Shown: positions 26,063 to 37,040, counted from the stretch's first letter. The stretch is 64,000 nt of DNA from Burkholderia aenigmatica (GCF_902499175.1 NZ_CABVQC010000019.1:1-64000); one strand, 5' to 3'. The notes: generated by a model not told the origin, from the sequence alone. Numbers and translations are program-made.

Positions 26063-27367
26063 ATGGACTATCTCGATCTCGGCCCATACTCCAGCGCATC
26101 GGGCACCGTGCGCCTGCCCGGCTCGAAGAGCATTTCGAACCGCGTGCTGTTGCTCGCGGCGCTTGCCGAAGGCGAAACGACGATCACCAATCTGCTCGAC
26201 TCCGACGACACGCGCGTGATGCTCGACGCACTCGGCAAGCTCGGCGTGAAGCTCGCGCGCGATGGCGACACCTGTGTCGTCACGGGCACGCGCGGCGCAT
26301 TCACCGCGAAGACGGCCGACCTGTTCCTCGGCAACGCGGGCACGGCCGTGCGGCCGCTGACCGCCGCGCTCGCGGTGAACGGCGGCGACTATCGCGTGCA
26401 TGGCGTGCCGCGCATGCACGAGCGGCCGATCGGCGATCTCGTCGACGGCTTGCGGCAGATCGGCGCGCAGATCGACTACGAGCTGAACGAAGGCTACCCG
26501 CCGCTGCGGATCAAGCCCGCGACGGTTTCCGTCGACGCACCGATCCGCGTGCGCGGTGACGTGTCGAGCCAGTTCCTCACGGCGTTGCTGATGACGCTGC
26601 CGCTCGTGAAGGCGAAGGACGGCAAGACCGTCGTCGAGGTCGACGGCGAACTGATCTCGAAGCCGTACATCGACATCACGATCCGGTTGATGGAGCGCTT
26701 CGGCGTGACCGTCGAGCGCGACGGCTGGCAGCGCTTCGTCGTGCCGGCCGGCGTCCGCTATCGCTCGCCGGGCCGGATCATGGTCGAGGGCGACGCGTCG
26801 TCCGCGTCGTACTTCCTCGCGGCCGGCGCGCTTGGCGGCGGCCCGCTGCGCGTCGAAGGCGTGGGGCGTGCGAGCATCCAGGGCGATGTCGGCTTCGCGA
26901 ATGCGCTGATGCAGATGGGCGCGAACGTGACGATGGGCGACGACTGGATCGACGTGCGCGGCATCGGCCACGACCACGGCAAGCTCGAGCCGATCGACAT
27001 GGACTTCAACCTGATCCCCGATGCGGCGATGACCATCGCGGTCGCGGCGCTGTTCGCGAACGGCACGAGCACGCTGCGCAACATCGCCAGCTGGCGCGTG
27101 AAGGAAACCGACCGCATCGCCGCGATGGCGACCGAGCTGCGCAAGGTCGGTGCGATCGTCGAGGAAGGCCCCGACTATCTCGTCGTCACGCCGCCGGAAA
27201 AGCTCACGCCGAACGCGGCGATCGACACGTACGACGACCACCGGATGGCGATGTGCTTCTCGCTCGTCAGCCTGGGCGGCGTGCCCGTGCGGATCAACGA
27301 CCCGAAGTGCGTCGGCAAGACGTTCCCCGACTATTTCGACCGCTTCGCCGCGCTCGCCAAAGCCTGA
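26063..27367 (+). CDS. aroA: 3-phosphoshikimate 1-carboxyvinyltransferase (EPSP synthase)
   Basis: 434 residues from ATG 26063. Shikimate pathway step joining shikimate-3-phosphate and PEP. Conserved [17 protein letters not shown] near the N terminus, [14 protein letters not shown] (the glyphosate/PEP loop, with class I-type Gly-Asn-Ala-Gly-Thr), and [19 protein letters not shown]. Downstream [12 protein letters not shown] is also diagnostic. Co-directional with tyrA (13 nt) and cmk (13 nt), so certainly one transcript. Confidence 0.97.
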   Translation: MDYLDLGPYSSASGTVRLPGSKSISNRVLLLAALAEGETTITNLLDSDDTRVMLDALGKLGVKLARDGDTCVVTGTRGAFTAKTADLFLGNAGTAVRPLTAALAVNGGDYRVHGVPRMHERPIGDLVDGLRQIGAQIDYELNEGYPPLRIKPATVSVDAPIRVRGDVSSQFLTALLMTLPLVKAKDGKTVVEVDGELISKPYIDITIRLMERFGVTVERDGWQRFVVPAGVRYRSPGRIMVEGDASSASYFLAAGALGGGPLRVEGVGRASIQGDVGFANALMQMGANVTMGDDWIDVRGIGHDHGKLEPIDMDFNLIPDAAMTIAVAALFANGTSTLRNIASWRVKETDRIAAMATELRKVGAIVEEGPDYLVVTPPEKLTPNAAIDTYDDHRMAMCFSLVSLGGVPVRINDPKCVGKTFPDYFDRFAALAKA

Positions 27368-27380
27368 CCTGATTGTTCCG

Positions 27381-28067
27381 ATGAAATCGACCCGACCCTT
27401 TCACCCGACCCCTGTCATCACGATCGACGGCCCGACTGCTTCCGGCAAGGGCACCGTCGCCGCGCTCGTCGCCGCGCATCTCGGCTTCCACCTGCTCGAC
27501 AGCGGCGCGCTGTACCGTCTCGCGGCGCTGGCGAGCGTGCGCTACGACATCGCGGCCGACGACATCGATGCACTCGTGAAGCTGATCGACGATCTCCACA
27601 TCACGTTCCGCGAAGGCTGCGCGCAGCTCGACGGCGTCGATGTGTCGAACGACATCCGCGCCGAAGCGGTCGGCAACCGCGCATCGGCGATCGCCGTGCA
27701 CGGGCCGGTGCGCACCGCGCTCGTCGCGCGCCAGCGCGCGTTCCGCAAGACGCCGGGCCTCGTTGCAGACGGGCGCGACATGGGCACCGTGATCTTCCCG
27801 GACGCCGTGCTGAAGGTGTTCCTGACGGCCAGCGCCGAGGCGCGCGCGACCAGACGGCATAAGCAATTGATGCAAAAAGGTTTTTCTGCTAATATAGATG
27901 ACTTGCTCCGGGATCTTCGTGAACGTGACGCGCGCGACAGCAATCGCGCGGCCGCGCCGCTGAAGCCCGCGGCAGATGCCAAGCTGCTCGATACGTCGGC
28001 ACTTTCGGTCGATGAAGCCGTCGATCAGGTGCTGCAGTGGTACCGGGCGCTCGGCCAGCCCGCCTGA
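27381..28067 (+). CDS. cmk: Cytidylate kinase
   Basis: 228 residues, ATG 27381. P-loop [16 protein letters not shown]-binding [11 protein letters not shown] and [14 protein letters not shown] are the family signatures; it phosphorylates CMP and dCMP. A local dip to AT-rich codons occurs near 27860-27900 ([14 protein letters not shown]). Downstream, between cmk and rpsA, two small hairpins (28060-28076 and 28088-28110, the latter GCTCCGC / GCGGAGC) are followed by GTGTTT, possibly a leaky attenuator. Confidence 0.96.
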   Translation: MKSTRPFHPTPVITIDGPTASGKGTVAALVAAHLGFHLLDSGALYRLAALASVRYDIAADDIDALVKLIDDLHITFREGCAQLDGVDVSNDIRAEAVGNRASAIAVHGPVRTALVARQRAFRKTPGLVADGRDMGTVIFPDAVLKVFLTASAEARATRRHKQLMQKGFSANIDDLLRDLRERDARDSNRAAAPLKPAADAKLLDTSALSVDEAVDQVLQWYRALGQPA

Positions 28068-28208
28068 GAAGGCGGGTAGCGGTAGGTGCTCCGCGCATAA
28101 GTGCGGAGCGTGTTTCGAACCCTTAACCCCGTGTGGACCTCGATCTGGCCCTTTCAGCCTGCCATTCCGGCCGGCGTGGCACAGCGATCCATGCACAATC
28201 AGATTTTT

Positions 28209-29921
28209 ATGTCCGACCTGCAAACCTCTACCCCGAATACTGAATCTTTCGCGGCTCTGTTCGAAGAGTCGCTGACCCGCCAAGACATGCGCGCCGGCGA
28301 AGTGATTTCCGCCGAAGTCGTGCGCGTCGACCACAACTTCGTGGTCGTCAATGCAGGCCTGAAGTCCGAGGCTTACATTCCGATCGAGGAATTCCTGAAC
28401 GATCAGGGCGAGGTTGAGGTGCAGTCGGGCGATTTCGTGTCCGTCGCGATCGACGCACTCGAAAACGGCTACGGCGACACGATCCTGTCGCGCGACAAGG
28501 CGAAGCGCCTTGCATCGTGGCTGTCGCTGGAAAAGGCTCTCGACAACAACGAACTCGTCACCGGCACGATCACCGGCAAGGTGAAGGGCGGCATGACCGT
28601 GATGGTCAACGGCATCCGCGCGTTCCTGCCGGGTTCGCTGGTCGACACGCGTCCGGTCAAGGACACGACCCCGTACGAAGGCAAGACGCTCGAGTTCCGC
28701 GTGATCAAGCTCGATCGCAAGCGTAACAACGTCGTGCTGTCGCGTCGTGCAGTGATCGAAGCAACCCAAGGCGAAGAGCGCGCGAAGCTGCTCGAGACGC
28801 TGAAGGAAGGCGCGATCGTCAACGGCGTGGTCAAGAACATCACCGACTACGGCGCGTTCGTCGACCTCGGCGGCATCGACGGCCTGCTGCACATCACCGA
28901 CATCGCATGGCGTCGTGTGCGTCACCCGAGCGAAGTCCTGTCGGTTGGCCAGGAAGTCACCGCGAAGATCCTCAAGTTCGACCAAGAGAAGAACCGCGTC
29001 TCGCTGGGCATCAAGCAACTGGGCGACGATCCGTGGGAAGGCATCTCGCGCCGTTACCCGTCGGGCACGCGCCTGTTCGGCAAGGTCACGAACATCACCG
29101 ACTACGGCGCATTCGTCGAAGTGGAATCGGGGATCGAAGGCCTCGTCCACGTGTCGGAAATGGACTGGACCAACAAGAACGTTGCTCCGTCGAAGGTTGT
29201 CCAGCTGGGCGACGAAGTCGAAGTCATGGTCCTCGAGATCGACGAAGACCGTCGTCGTATCAGCCTCGGCATGAAGCAGTGCAAGCCGAATCCGTGGGAT
29301 GACTTCAGCCGCAACTTCAAGAAGGGCGACAAGATCACGGGCGCAATCAAGTCGATCACCGACTTCGGCGTGTTCATCGGTCTGCCGGGCGGCATCGACG
29401 GCCTGGTCCACCTGTCGGACCTGTCGTGGAGCGAAACCGGCGAAGAAGCCGTTCGCAAGTACAAGAAGGGCGACGAAGTCGAAGCAATCGTGCTCGGTAT
29501 CGACGTCGAGAAGGAGCGTATTTCGCTCGGCATCAAGCAGCTCGAAGGCGACCCGTTCAGCAACTACGTTGCAATGAACGACAAGGGCTCGATCGTCGAC
29601 GGCGTCGTGAAGACGGTCGATGCGAAGGGTGCGGTCATCACGCTGACGGGCGACATCGAAGGCTACCTGCGCGCGTCGGAAATCTCGCAGGATCGCGTCG
29701 AAGATGCACGCAACGTGCTGAAGGAAGGCGACAAGGTCAACGCGATGGTGATCAACATCGATCGCAAGTCGCGCGGCATCAACCTGTCGATCAAGGCGAA
29801 GGATTCGGCTGAGCAACAGGAAGCGATCCGCGGCCTGCAGTCGGACTCCAGCTCGGCTGCGACCGGTACGACCAACCTCGGCGCGCTGCTGAAGGCGAAG
29901 CTCGACGGCCAGAACCAGTAA
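28209..29921 (+). CDS. rpsA: 30S ribosomal protein S1
   Basis: 570 residues from ATG 28209 ([21 protein letters not shown]); an ATG at 28191 would add six residues. Six S1/OB-fold RNA-binding repeats are visible: repeats 3-6 share the pattern ITDYGAFV or [10 protein letters not shown] ... GLVHxSDxxW. It brings mRNA to the ribosome, most of all leaders with weak Shine-Dalgarno sequences. The switch to strongly biased codons right at its start marks high expression. Followed 22 nt on by ihfB. Confidence 0.97.
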   Translation: MSDLQTSTPNTESFAALFEESLTRQDMRAGEVISAEVVRVDHNFVVVNAGLKSEAYIPIEEFLNDQGEVEVQSGDFVSVAIDALENGYGDTILSRDKAKRLASWLSLEKALDNNELVTGTITGKVKGGMTVMVNGIRAFLPGSLVDTRPVKDTTPYEGKTLEFRVIKLDRKRNNVVLSRRAVIEATQGEERAKLLETLKEGAIVNGVVKNITDYGAFVDLGGIDGLLHITDIAWRRVRHPSEVLSVGQEVTAKILKFDQEKNRVSLGIKQLGDDPWEGISRRYPSGTRLFGKVTNITDYGAFVEVESGIEGLVHVSEMDWTNKNVAPSKVVQLGDEVEVMVLEIDEDRRRISLGMKQCKPNPWDDFSRNFKKGDKITGAIKSITDFGVFIGLPGGIDGLVHLSDLSWSETGEEAVRKYKKGDEVEAIVLGIDVEKERISLGIKQLEGDPFSNYVAMNDKGSIVDGVVKTVDAKGAVITLTGDIEGYLRASEISQDRVEDARNVLKEGDKVNAMVINIDRKSRGINLSIKAKDSAEQQEAIRGLQSDSSSAATGTTNLGALLKAKLDGQNQ

Positions 29922-29943
29922 GCCTCACGAGGTCTGCTGAAGT

Positions 29944-30267
29944 ATGACCAAATCCGAGTTGGTCGCGCAGCTGGCATCGCGATTTCCGCAACTTGTCCTC
30001 AAGGATGCGGATTTCGCGGTGAAAACGATGCTCGATGCGATGTCTGACGCCCTGGCGAAAGGGCATCGTATCGAAATTCGGGGTTTCGGCAGCTTTGGCC
30101 TCAACCGTCGCCCGGCGCGCGTCGGACGCAACCCGAAGTCGGGGGAGAAAGTGCAGGTGCCCGAGAAGTTCGTGCCGCACTTCAAGCCTGGCAAGGAATT
30201 GCGTGAACGCGTCGACGGCCGCGCCGGTGAACCGCTGAAGGCTGACGATCCGGACGACGAGCGTTGA
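29944..30267 (+). CDS. ihfB: Integration host factor beta subunit
   Basis: 107 residues. HU/IHF fold: [29 protein letters not shown], and the DNA-intercalating arm [19 protein letters not shown] with the key Pro. It pairs with IhfA to bend DNA by about 160 degrees. The C-terminal 13 residues ([12 protein letters not shown]) extend beyond E. coli IhfB. rpsA-ihfB is a conserved pair; a terminator follows at 30314. Confidence 0.96.
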   Translation: MTKSELVAQLASRFPQLVLKDADFAVKTMLDAMSDALAKGHRIEIRGFGSFGLNRRPARVGRNPKSGEKVQVPEKFVPHFKPGKELRERVDGRAGEPLKADDPDDER

Positions 30268-30313
30268 GCGTCATCCGGTTTGCCCGGAACCCATCCGGCG
30301 AAGGCTGAAAAGA

Positions 30314-30339
30314 AAAGCGCCCCTTGCGGGCGCTTTTTT
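30314..30339 (+). terminator. Intrinsic terminator of rpsA-ihfB
   Basis: Stem AAAGCGCCC / GGGCGCTTT, loop CTTGC-type, T6 tail. Confidence 0.9.
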
Positions 30340-30477
30340 CATTTCCAGCACGGGCGGCGTAACGGGTGAGCGCAGGATGTGCGCAGCCGCGGAAACGCTT
30401 CCTTTACAATACGGGTCGATTCGGTGCGACGAAGGGGAGTCGCGCGCCGCGGCAAACCTCAACAAAGAGAGGGCTTC

Positions 30478-30771
30478 ATGAAGTTTATCGTCTGGCTGAT
30501 CCGGGTATTGGTGTTCGTACTGCTGCTGGTGCTTGCGCTGGCCAATACGCAAACCGCGACGCTGAATTTCGTTGCCGGCTTTTCATGGCAAGCGCCGCTG
30601 ATCCTGCTCGGCCTGGCGTTCTTCGCCGTGGGGCTGCTGGCCGGCTTGCTGTCCGTGCTGCCTTCGATCTTCCGCCTGCGCCTCGAGAACGGGCGCCTGA
30701 AGCGCGATCTGCGCGCGGCGCGCGAAACGCCGGCCGTCATCGACCAGCCGCCGATGCCGCCCGTCATTTAA
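30478..30771 (+). CDS. lapA: LapA family membrane protein (DUF1049)
   Basis: 97 residues with two membrane helices (about 4-22 and 40-62) separated by NTQTATLNFVAGFSWQAP, then a basic cytoplasmic helix (LRLENGRLKRDLRAAR) and a Pro-rich tail. It matches LapA/YciS, the small partner of LapB in controlling lipopolysaccharide synthesis through FtsH and LpxC. Start at ATG 30478 with GAGAGGG upstream. 53 nt before lapB, in the order also seen in E. coli (lapA-lapB). Confidence 0.9.
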   Translation: MKFIVWLIRVLVFVLLLVLALANTQTATLNFVAGFSWQAPLILLGLAFFAVGLLAGLLSVLPSIFRLRLENGRLKRDLRAARETPAVIDQPPMPPVI

Positions 30772-30824
30772 CACGGACGCCGCGCGATCATCGCGCGGTT
30801 TTCGTCTCTGCTTCGATATTTCGC

Positions 30825-31997
30825 ATGGATCTGGATTTCTGGTGGTTGCTCGCGATTCCGGTCGCGTTCGCGCTCGGTTGGGCGGCGTCACGCTATGACC
30901 TGAAGAATCTCCTGTCGGAGAGTGCCAACCTGCCGCGATCGTATTTTCGCGGCCTGAATTTTCTGTTGAACGAACAACCTGACAAGGCGATCGACGCGTT
31001 CATCGAGGTCGCCAAGCTCGACCCCGAGACGGTCGAGCTGCACTTCGCGCTCGGCAACCTGTTTCGCCGCCGCGGTGAAACCGACCGCGCGATCCGGGTG
31101 CATCAGAACCTGCTGAGCCGCACGGACCTGCCGGTCAACGAGCGCGACCACGCGTTGTACGAGCTTGGCCAGGATTTCCTGAAAGCCGGCCTGCTCGATC
31201 GTGCCGAGGAGGCGTTCCACAAGCTCGCCGACGGCGATTACGCGCTCGGCGCGCAGCGGGCGCTGCTGACGATCTACGAGATCGAGAAGGACTGGAACAA
31301 GTCGATCGATACGGCGAAGCGCATCGAGTCGATGAGCGACAAGCCGCTTGGCGTCGAAATCGCTCAGTTCCACTGCGAACTCGCGCAGGACGCGCTGCAA
31401 CGCAAGAACGCGGCAGCGGCCGCCGAACAGCTGCGCCTGGCGCTGGCCGTGAACCCGCAGAACGTTCGCGCGACGGTCCTGTCCGGCGACGCGGCGGAAG
31501 CGGAGGGCAATCACGCGGCTGCGATCGAGCACTGGAAGCGCGTCGAAGCGCAGAATCCGGCGTATCTGCCGCTCGTCGCCGACAAGCTGATGAAGGCGTA
31601 CGTCGCGCTCGGCAAGAACGCCGAAGGCGCCGAGCTGCTGATGGGGTATATCGATCGCTATCCGTCGAACGACCTGCTCGACATCGCGTACCAGCACATC
31701 GCGGGGTTGCGTGGCCAGGACGCGGCGCACACGCTCGCGCGCACGCAGATGGAGAAGTCGCCGAACCTGTCAGGGATGCTGCATCTGCTCGATGCGCAAA
31801 TCGCGGCGGCCGACGAACCGCGTCGCAAGGAACTTGAAATGATGCGTGCGCTGATCAAGCAGCGCACGAAGAATCTGCCACGGTATACGTGCCAGAATTG
31901 TGGCTTCCGGGCACGGCTTTTCTATTGGCAGTGTCCCGGATGCAGCGGCTGGGAAACCTATGCGCCGCGCCGCGTCGAACCAGCGATGCCGGGCTGA
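30825..31997 (+). CDS. lapB: Lipopolysaccharide assembly protein B
   Basis: 390 residues. N-terminal membrane anchor (MDLDFWWLLAIPVAFALGWAASRYDLK), about nine TPR-type repeats (residues 40-340), and a C-terminal rubredoxin-type zinc/iron knuckle YTCQNCGF ... WQCPGCSGWETY. This is the LapB/YciM architecture: an inner-membrane adaptor that presents LpxC to FtsH and gathers the LPS synthesis machinery. Its position before ugd and the heptose genes ties it to LPS core assembly. Confidence 0.94.
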   Translation: MDLDFWWLLAIPVAFALGWAASRYDLKNLLSESANLPRSYFRGLNFLLNEQPDKAIDAFIEVAKLDPETVELHFALGNLFRRRGETDRAIRVHQNLLSRTDLPVNERDHALYELGQDFLKAGLLDRAEEAFHKLADGDYALGAQRALLTIYEIEKDWNKSIDTAKRIESMSDKPLGVEIAQFHCELAQDALQRKNAAAAAEQLRLALAVNPQNVRATVLSGDAAEAEGNHAAAIEHWKRVEAQNPAYLPLVADKLMKAYVALGKNAEGAELLMGYIDRYPSNDLLDIAYQHIAGLRGQDAAHTLARTQMEKSPNLSGMLHLLDAQIAAADEPRRKELEMMRALIKQRTKNLPRYTCQNCGFRARLFYWQCPGCSGWETYAPRRVEPAMPG

Positions 31998-32087
31998 TCC
32001 CGGCACGCCGAGCCAACGCGCTGCGGTTGTCGCCGGGCTCGTCCCGGCGGCCAAGTTAGTCAATCACCGGGAAGTACCGGAACATCT

Positions 32088-33488
32088 ATGAAAATCACCA
32101 TCATCGGCACCGGCTACGTCGGTCTCGTCACGGGCGCCTGCCTGGCGGAGATCGGTCACGACGTCTTCTGTCTCGACGTCGATCCGCGCAAGATCGACAT
32201 CCTGAACAACGGCGGGATGCCGATTCACGAACCGGGGCTGCTGGACATCATCGCGCGCAACCGCGCGGCCGGGCGCCTGCGCTTCTCGACCGACATCGAG
32301 GCGAGCGTCGCGCACGGCGAGATCCAGTTCATCGCGGTCGGCACGCCGCCCGACGAGGACGGTTCGGCCGACCTGCAGTACGTGCTCGAAGCCGCGCGCA
32401 ACATCGGCCGCCATATGACGGGCTTCAAGGTGATCGTCGACAAGTCGACGGTGCCGGTCGGCACCGCGCAGCGCGTGCGCGGCGTGGTCGACGAGGCGCT
32501 TGCCGCCCGCGGGCTGGCGGGTAGCGTCGCGCACCGCTTCTCGGTCGTGTCGAACCCGGAGTTCCTGAAAGAGGGCGCCGCGGTCGAAGACTTCATGCGT
32601 CCGGACCGGATCATCATCGGCGTCGACGACGACGAGACGGGCACGATCGCGCGCGAGAAGATGAAGAAGCTCTATGCGCCGTTCAACCGCAACCACGAGC
32701 GCACGATCTACATGGACGTGCGTTCGGCCGAATTCGCAAAATACGCGGCGAACGCGATGCTTGCGACGCGTATCTCGTTCATGAACGAGATGTCGAATCT
32801 CGCCGACAAGGTCGGCGCCGACATCGAGGCCGTGCGCCGCGGGATCGGCTCCGATCCGCGCATCGGCTATCACTTCCTGTACGCCGGCGTCGGCTACGGC
32901 GGCTCGTGCTTCCCGAAGGACGTCCAGGCGCTGATTCGCACGGCCGGCGAGAACGGCCAGCCGCTGCGTATCCTGGAGGCCGTCGAGGCGGCCAACCATG
33001 CGCAGAAGGACGTGCTGATCGGCAAGATCGAGCAGCGCTTCGGTGCCGACCTGACCGGCCGCGAGTTCGCAGTGTGGGGCCTGGCGTTCAAGCCGAACAC
33101 CGATGACATGCGCGAGGCGCCGAGCCGCCGCCTGATCGCCGCGCTGCTCGCACGCGGTGCGACCGTGCGTGCCTACGATCCGGTCGCGATCGAGGAAGCG
33201 CGGCGCGTGTTCGCGCTGGATTTCGGCAATGACGCGAGCGCGCTGGCGCGGCTGCATCTCGTCGACACGCAGGACGTCGCCGTGAAGGGCGCGGATGCGC
33301 TCGTGATCGTGACCGAGTGGAAGGAATTCCGGAGCCCCGATTTCACGCGCCTGAAGGCTGAACTGAAGGTGCCGGTGATCTTCGACGGGCGCAACCTGTA
33401 CGAGCCGGACGCGATGGCCGAGCTGGGCATCGACTACTACGCGATCGGCCGGCCGTATGTCGATCCCCAGTCGTCTTCCCGTGGCTGA
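32088..33488 (+). CDS. ugd: UDP-glucose 6-dehydrogenase
   Basis: 466 residues. NAD-binding [22 protein letters not shown] at the N terminus, [12 protein letters not shown] in the middle, and the catalytic Cys in [14 protein letters not shown] (about residue 270). It makes UDP-glucuronate, the precursor of UDP-L-Ara4N that decorates Burkholderia LPS and gives polymyxin resistance, and of uronic acid exopolysaccharides. Only 7 nt from the hldA start, so cotranscribed with heptose genes. Confidence 0.96.
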   Translation: MKITIIGTGYVGLVTGACLAEIGHDVFCLDVDPRKIDILNNGGMPIHEPGLLDIIARNRAAGRLRFSTDIEASVAHGEIQFIAVGTPPDEDGSADLQYVLEAARNIGRHMTGFKVIVDKSTVPVGTAQRVRGVVDEALAARGLAGSVAHRFSVVSNPEFLKEGAAVEDFMRPDRIIIGVDDDETGTIAREKMKKLYAPFNRNHERTIYMDVRSAEFAKYAANAMLATRISFMNEMSNLADKVGADIEAVRRGIGSDPRIGYHFLYAGVGYGGSCFPKDVQALIRTAGENGQPLRILEAVEAANHAQKDVLIGKIEQRFGADLTGREFAVWGLAFKPNTDDMREAPSRRLIAALLARGATVRAYDPVAIEEARRVFALDFGNDASALARLHLVDTQDVAVKGADALVIVTEWKEFRSPDFTRLKAELKVPVIFDGRNLYEPDAMAELGIDYYAIGRPYVDPQSSSRG

Positions 33489-33495
33489 CCGCACG

Positions 33496-34446
33496 ATGAA
33501 TACTCTCCGCGAAGTCGTTCCGGTGCCGCGTGCGCAGATCGCGCGCTCGCGCGTGCTTGTCGTCGGCGACGTGATGCTCGACCGTTACTGGTTCGGCAAC
33601 GTCGATCGCATTTCGCCTGAAGCGCCGGTGCCGGTCGTGCATGTGCAGCGTCAGGAAGAGCGGCTCGGCGGTGCGGCCAACGTCGCGCGCAACGCCGTGA
33701 CGCTCGGCGGCCAGGCCGGCTTGCTGTGCGTCGTCGGTTGCGACGAGCCCGGTGAGCGGATCGTCGAGCTGCTCGCCAGCAGCGGCGTGACGCCGCATCT
33801 CGAGCGCGACCCGGCGTTGCCGACCACGATCAAGCTGCGCGTGCTCGCGCGCCAGCAGCAACTGCTGCGCGTCGACTTCGAGGCGATGCCGACGCACGAG
33901 GTGCTGCTCGCAGGTCTCGCGCGCTTCGATTCGCTGCTGCCGCAGCACGACGTCGTGCTGATGTCGGATTACGCGAAAGGCGGCCTGACGCACGTCACGA
34001 CGATGATCGAGAAGGCACGTGCGGCCGGCAAGTCCGTCCTCGTCGATCCGAAGGGCGACGACTGGGCACGCTATCGCGGCGCGTCGCTGATCACGCCGAA
34101 TCGCGCGGAATTGCGCGAAGTGGTCGGGCAGTGGAAATCGGAAGACGATCTGCGCGCGCGCGTCGCGAAGCTGCGCGCGGAACTCGACATCGACGCGCTG
34201 CTGCTCACGCGTTCGGAAGAGGGCATGACGCTCTTTTCCACCACCGGCGAACTGCACGCCCCGGCGCTCGCGCGCGAGGTGTTCGACGTGTCGGGCGCGG
34301 GCGATACCGTGATCGCGACGGTCGCGACGATGCTCGGCGCAGGCGTGCCGCTCGTCGACGCTGTCGTGCTCGCGAATCGCGCGGCAGGCATCGTGGTCGG
34401 CAAGCTCGGCACGGCCACGGTGGACTACGACGAACTGTTTCACTGA
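33496..34446 (+). CDS. hldA: D-glycero-beta-D-manno-heptose-7-phosphate kinase
   Basis: 316 residues from ATG 33496; a GTG at 33481 overlapping the end of ugd is possible. PfkB/ribokinase fold: VVGDVMLDRYWFGNV, GGAANVARN, and the catalytic-base motif DVSGAGDTVIATVA (about residue 265). It corresponds only to the N-terminal half of E. coli HldE, so the adenylyltransferase (HldC) must be a separate gene outside this window, as is known for Burkholderia. Makes heptose-1,7-bisphosphate for LPS inner core. Confidence 0.95.
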   Translation: MNTLREVVPVPRAQIARSRVLVVGDVMLDRYWFGNVDRISPEAPVPVVHVQRQEERLGGAANVARNAVTLGGQAGLLCVVGCDEPGERIVELLASSGVTPHLERDPALPTTIKLRVLARQQQLLRVDFEAMPTHEVLLAGLARFDSLLPQHDVVLMSDYAKGGLTHVTTMIEKARAAGKSVLVDPKGDDWARYRGASLITPNRAELREVVGQWKSEDDLRARVAKLRAELDIDALLLTRSEEGMTLFSTTGELHAPALAREVFDVSGAGDTVIATVATMLGAGVPLVDAVVLANRAAGIVVGKLGTATVDYDELFH

Positions 34447-34509
34447 GCGCATGCGGTGGCGCGACAAGCGCGCCCCACGCATCGCTCGCACTTTTCAGGC
34501 AGGACGATC

Positions 34510-35502
34510 ATGACCCTCATCGTCACCGGCGCAGCCGGTTTTATCGGCGCGAACATCGTCAACGCGCTCAACGCGCGCGGCGAGACGCGCATCATCGCCG
34601 TCGACAACCTGACGCGCGCGGACAAGTTCCGGAATCTCGTCGATTGCGAGATCGACGACTATCTGGACAAGACGGAATTCGTCGAACGTTTCGCTCGCGG
34701 CGATTTCGGCAAGGTACGCGCGGTGTTCCACGAAGGCGCCTGTTCGGACACGATGGAAACCGACGGCCGCTACATGATGGACAACAACTTCCGCTACAGC
34801 CGCGCGGTGCTCGACACCTGCCTCGCACAGGGCACGCAGTTCCTGTATGCGTCGTCGGCGGCGATCTACGGCGGCTCGACGCGTTTCGTCGAGGAGCGTG
34901 ACGTCGAGGCGCCGCTGAACGTCTACGGCTATTCGAAGTTCCTGTTCGACCAGGTGATCCGTCGCGTGCTGCCGAGCGCGAAGAGCCAGATCGCCGGTTT
35001 CCGCTATTTCAACGTGTACGGCCCGCGCGAGACGCACAAGGGGCGCATGGCGTCGGTTGCGTTCCACAACTTCAACCAGTTCCGCGCGGAAGGCAAGGTG
35101 AAGCTGTTCGGCGAGTACAACGGTTATGCGCCGGGCGAGCAGACGCGCGACTTCGTGTCGGTCGAGGACGTGACGAAGGTGAACCTGTTCTTCTTCGATC
35201 ATCCGGAGAAGTCGGGCATCTTCAACCTCGGCACCGGCCGCGCGCAGCCGTTCAACGATATCGCGTCGTCGGTCGTGAATACGTTGCGCGCGCTCGACAA
35301 CCTGCCGCCGCTGACGCTCGCGCAGCAGGTCGAGCAGGGGCTGATCGAATACGTGCCGTTCCCCGATGCGTTGCGCGGCAAGTACCAGTGCTTCACGCAG
35401 GCCGACCAGACGAAGCTGCGCACGGCCGGTTACGACGCGCCGTTCCTGACCGTGCAGGAAGGTGTCGACCGCTACGTGCGTTGGCTATCCGGCCAGGTTT
35501 AA
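34510..35502 (+). CDS. hldD: ADP-L-glycero-D-manno-heptose 6-epimerase
   Basis: 330 residues, SDR-extended fold: NADP-binding [15 protein letters not shown], active-site SS in YASSAAIYG and YGYSK (Tyr-x-x-x-Lys). [10 protein letters not shown] and NVYGPRE are typical of HldD/RfaD. It converts ADP-D,D-heptose to ADP-L,D-heptose, the donor for LPS inner-core heptosyltransferases. Co-directional with ugd and hldA. Confidence 0.97.
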   Translation: MTLIVTGAAGFIGANIVNALNARGETRIIAVDNLTRADKFRNLVDCEIDDYLDKTEFVERFARGDFGKVRAVFHEGACSDTMETDGRYMMDNNFRYSRAVLDTCLAQGTQFLYASSAAIYGGSTRFVEERDVEAPLNVYGYSKFLFDQVIRRVLPSAKSQIAGFRYFNVYGPRETHKGRMASVAFHNFNQFRAEGKVKLFGEYNGYAPGEQTRDFVSVEDVTKVNLFFFDHPEKSGIFNLGTGRAQPFNDIASSVVNTLRALDNLPPLTLAQQVEQGLIEYVPFPDALRGKYQCFTQADQTKLRTAGYDAPFLTVQEGVDRYVRWLSGQV

Positions 35503-35575
35503 GCGGAAGCGTAGCATCGATAGACTGGGTCTCACGGTCGGCAGCCGCCGGCCGTATTCATCGGAGATCCAGCAC

Positions 35576-35920
35576 ATGATCAGGAAATGGTTGGTCGCAG
35601 CGGCAATGCTCGGCACGATCGCGTCGGCCTGGGCGGCCGTCGATGTCAACACCGCGAACGAGGATGCGCTCGTCGGCATCAAGGGCATCGGCCCGGCACG
35701 GGCAAAGGCGATTCTCGATGAACGCGGCGCACGCGGTCCGTTCAGGAATGCGGACGATCTCGCATCACGCGTGAAAGGCATGGGCGGCCATACCGTCGAG
35801 CGGCTTCAGCAGGAAGGCCTGACGATAGGGGCGGCCGGCACCGGTGCCGCGCTGCCGGCCGCGGGCAAGCCGGCGGCCGGCAAGCCCGCGGCTGCGCCCG
35901 CCCGCACCGCGCAGAAGTAA
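35576..35920 (+). CDS. ComEA-like helix-hairpin-helix protein
   Basis: 114 residues: signal peptide (MIRKWLVAAAMLGTIASAWA), then a ComEA HhH domain (VDVNTANEDALVGIKGIGPARAKAIL, about 22-48, and a second hairpin near GMGGHTVERLQQEG), then a low-complexity tail with a repeated AGKPA unit. ComEA-type proteins bind incoming DNA in the periplasm during transformation. Whether this organism is naturally competent is unknown; here it follows hldD by 73 nt and ends at a strong terminator. Confidence 0.88.
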   Translation: MIRKWLVAAAMLGTIASAWAAVDVNTANEDALVGIKGIGPARAKAILDERGARGPFRNADDLASRVKGMGGHTVERLQQEGLTIGAAGTGAALPAAGKPAAGKPAAAPARTAQK

Positions 35921-35974
35921 CACGTCGCGCGAAGTCGACAACGAGCTCCTTCAGTCGCCGTCGTTGCGACGGCT

Positions 35975-35998
35975 TCCCGCGGCATGCCGCGGGTTTTT
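35975..35998 (+). terminator. Intrinsic terminator
   Basis: CCCGCGG-CAT-GCCGCGGG followed by T6; closes the lapAB-ugd-hldA-hldD-comEA-like run. Confidence 0.9.
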
Positions 35999-36137
35999 TG
36001 CGTGGGCACGGTGTACGCGGCGGCCACGCGTCGCGCGGCAGGCGTATTCCATCGTCGCAATGGGGTTGCCGGCGCGGGCAGCGGCGCTGGTGGTTTACAA
36101 TCGATTGATTGATCGGCCTCGTACTCACGGTATATCC

Positions 36138-37040
36138 ATGGCTTACAAAACTATCGAAGACACGATCGGCAATACGCCGCTCGTCCAACTGGTCCGCTTG
36201 CCGGACGACGAGATTCGCGCGCGCAACAACGTGGTGCTCGCGAAGCTCGAAGGCAACAATCCGGCCGGCTCCGTGAAGGATCGTCCGGCACTGTCGATGA
36301 TCAGCAAGGCCGAGGCGCGCGGGCGCATCAAGCCGGGCGATACGCTGATCGAGGCGACGAGCGGCAACACGGGTATCGCACTCGCGATGGCCGCGGCGAT
36401 CCGTGGCTACAAGATGGTGCTGATCATGCCGGAGGACCTGTCGGTCGAGCGCCGCCAGAGCATGGCCGCCTACGGTGCCGAAATCATCCTGACGCCGGTG
36501 AAGGGCGGGATGGAGCTGGCACGTGATCTCGCGGACCAGATGCAGCGCGAAGGCAAGGGCGTGATCCTCGACCAGTTCGCGAACCCCGACAATCCGATCG
36601 CGCACTACGAAGCGACGGGCCCGGAAATCTGGCGCGATACCGAAGGGCGCATCACGCACTTCGTGTCGGCCATGGGCACGACGGGCACGATCATGGGCAC
36701 GTCGCACTATCTGAAGGAACAGAATCCGGCGATCGAGATCGTCGGGGCGCAGCCGGAAGACGGTTCGCGCATTCCGGGCATCCGCAAGTGGCCGGAAGCG
36801 TACATGCCGACCATTTTCGATCGCAGCCGCGTCGACCGCGTCGAGAACGTGAGCCAGGCCGCGGCGGAAACGATGGCGCGCCGGCTCGCGTCGGTCGAAG
36901 GCATCTTCGCGGGCATTTCGTCCGGTGGCGCATGCGAAGTCGCGATGCGCATCGCGCGTCAGGTCGAGAATGCGACGATCGTGTTCATCGTCTGCGATCG
37001 CGGCGACCGCTACCTGTCCACGGGCGTGTTTCCCGCCTGA
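36138..37040 (+). CDS. cysM: Cysteine synthase B (O-acetylserine sulfhydrylase B)
   Basis: 300 residues from ATG 36138. PLP lysine in NPAGSVKDRPAL (about residue 45), phosphate-binding SGNTGIALA, and GTTGTIMGTSHYL. The motif RRQSMAAYGAEIILTP is typical of CysM rather than CysK. Makes cysteine from O-acetylserine and sulfide, and S-sulfocysteine from thiosulfate. Own transcript, ended by a bidirectional terminator. Confidence 0.95.
   Translation: MAYKTIEDTIGNTPLVQLVRLPDDEIRARNNVVLAKLEGNNPAGSVKDRPALSMISKAEARGRIKPGDTLIEATSGNTGIALAMAAAIRGYKMVLIMPEDLSVERRQSMAAYGAEIILTPVKGGMELARDLADQMQREGKGVILDQFANPDNPIAHYEATGPEIWRDTEGRITHFVSAMGTTGTIMGTSHYLKEQNPAIEIVGAQPEDGSRIPGIRKWPEAYMPTIFDRSRVDRVENVSQAAAETMARRLASVEGIFAGISSGGACEVAMRIARQVENATIVFIVCDRGDRYLSTGVFPA

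Noticed and set aside
27294..29816. 840-codon minus-strand frame opposite cmk and rpsA
   Set aside because: Shadow of strongly biased codons in rpsA; no domain or start signal.
35844..36137. A longer CysM starting at 35844
   Set aside because: Would overlap the ComEA-like gene and its terminator; the known N terminus MAYKTIEDTIGNTP begins at 36138.
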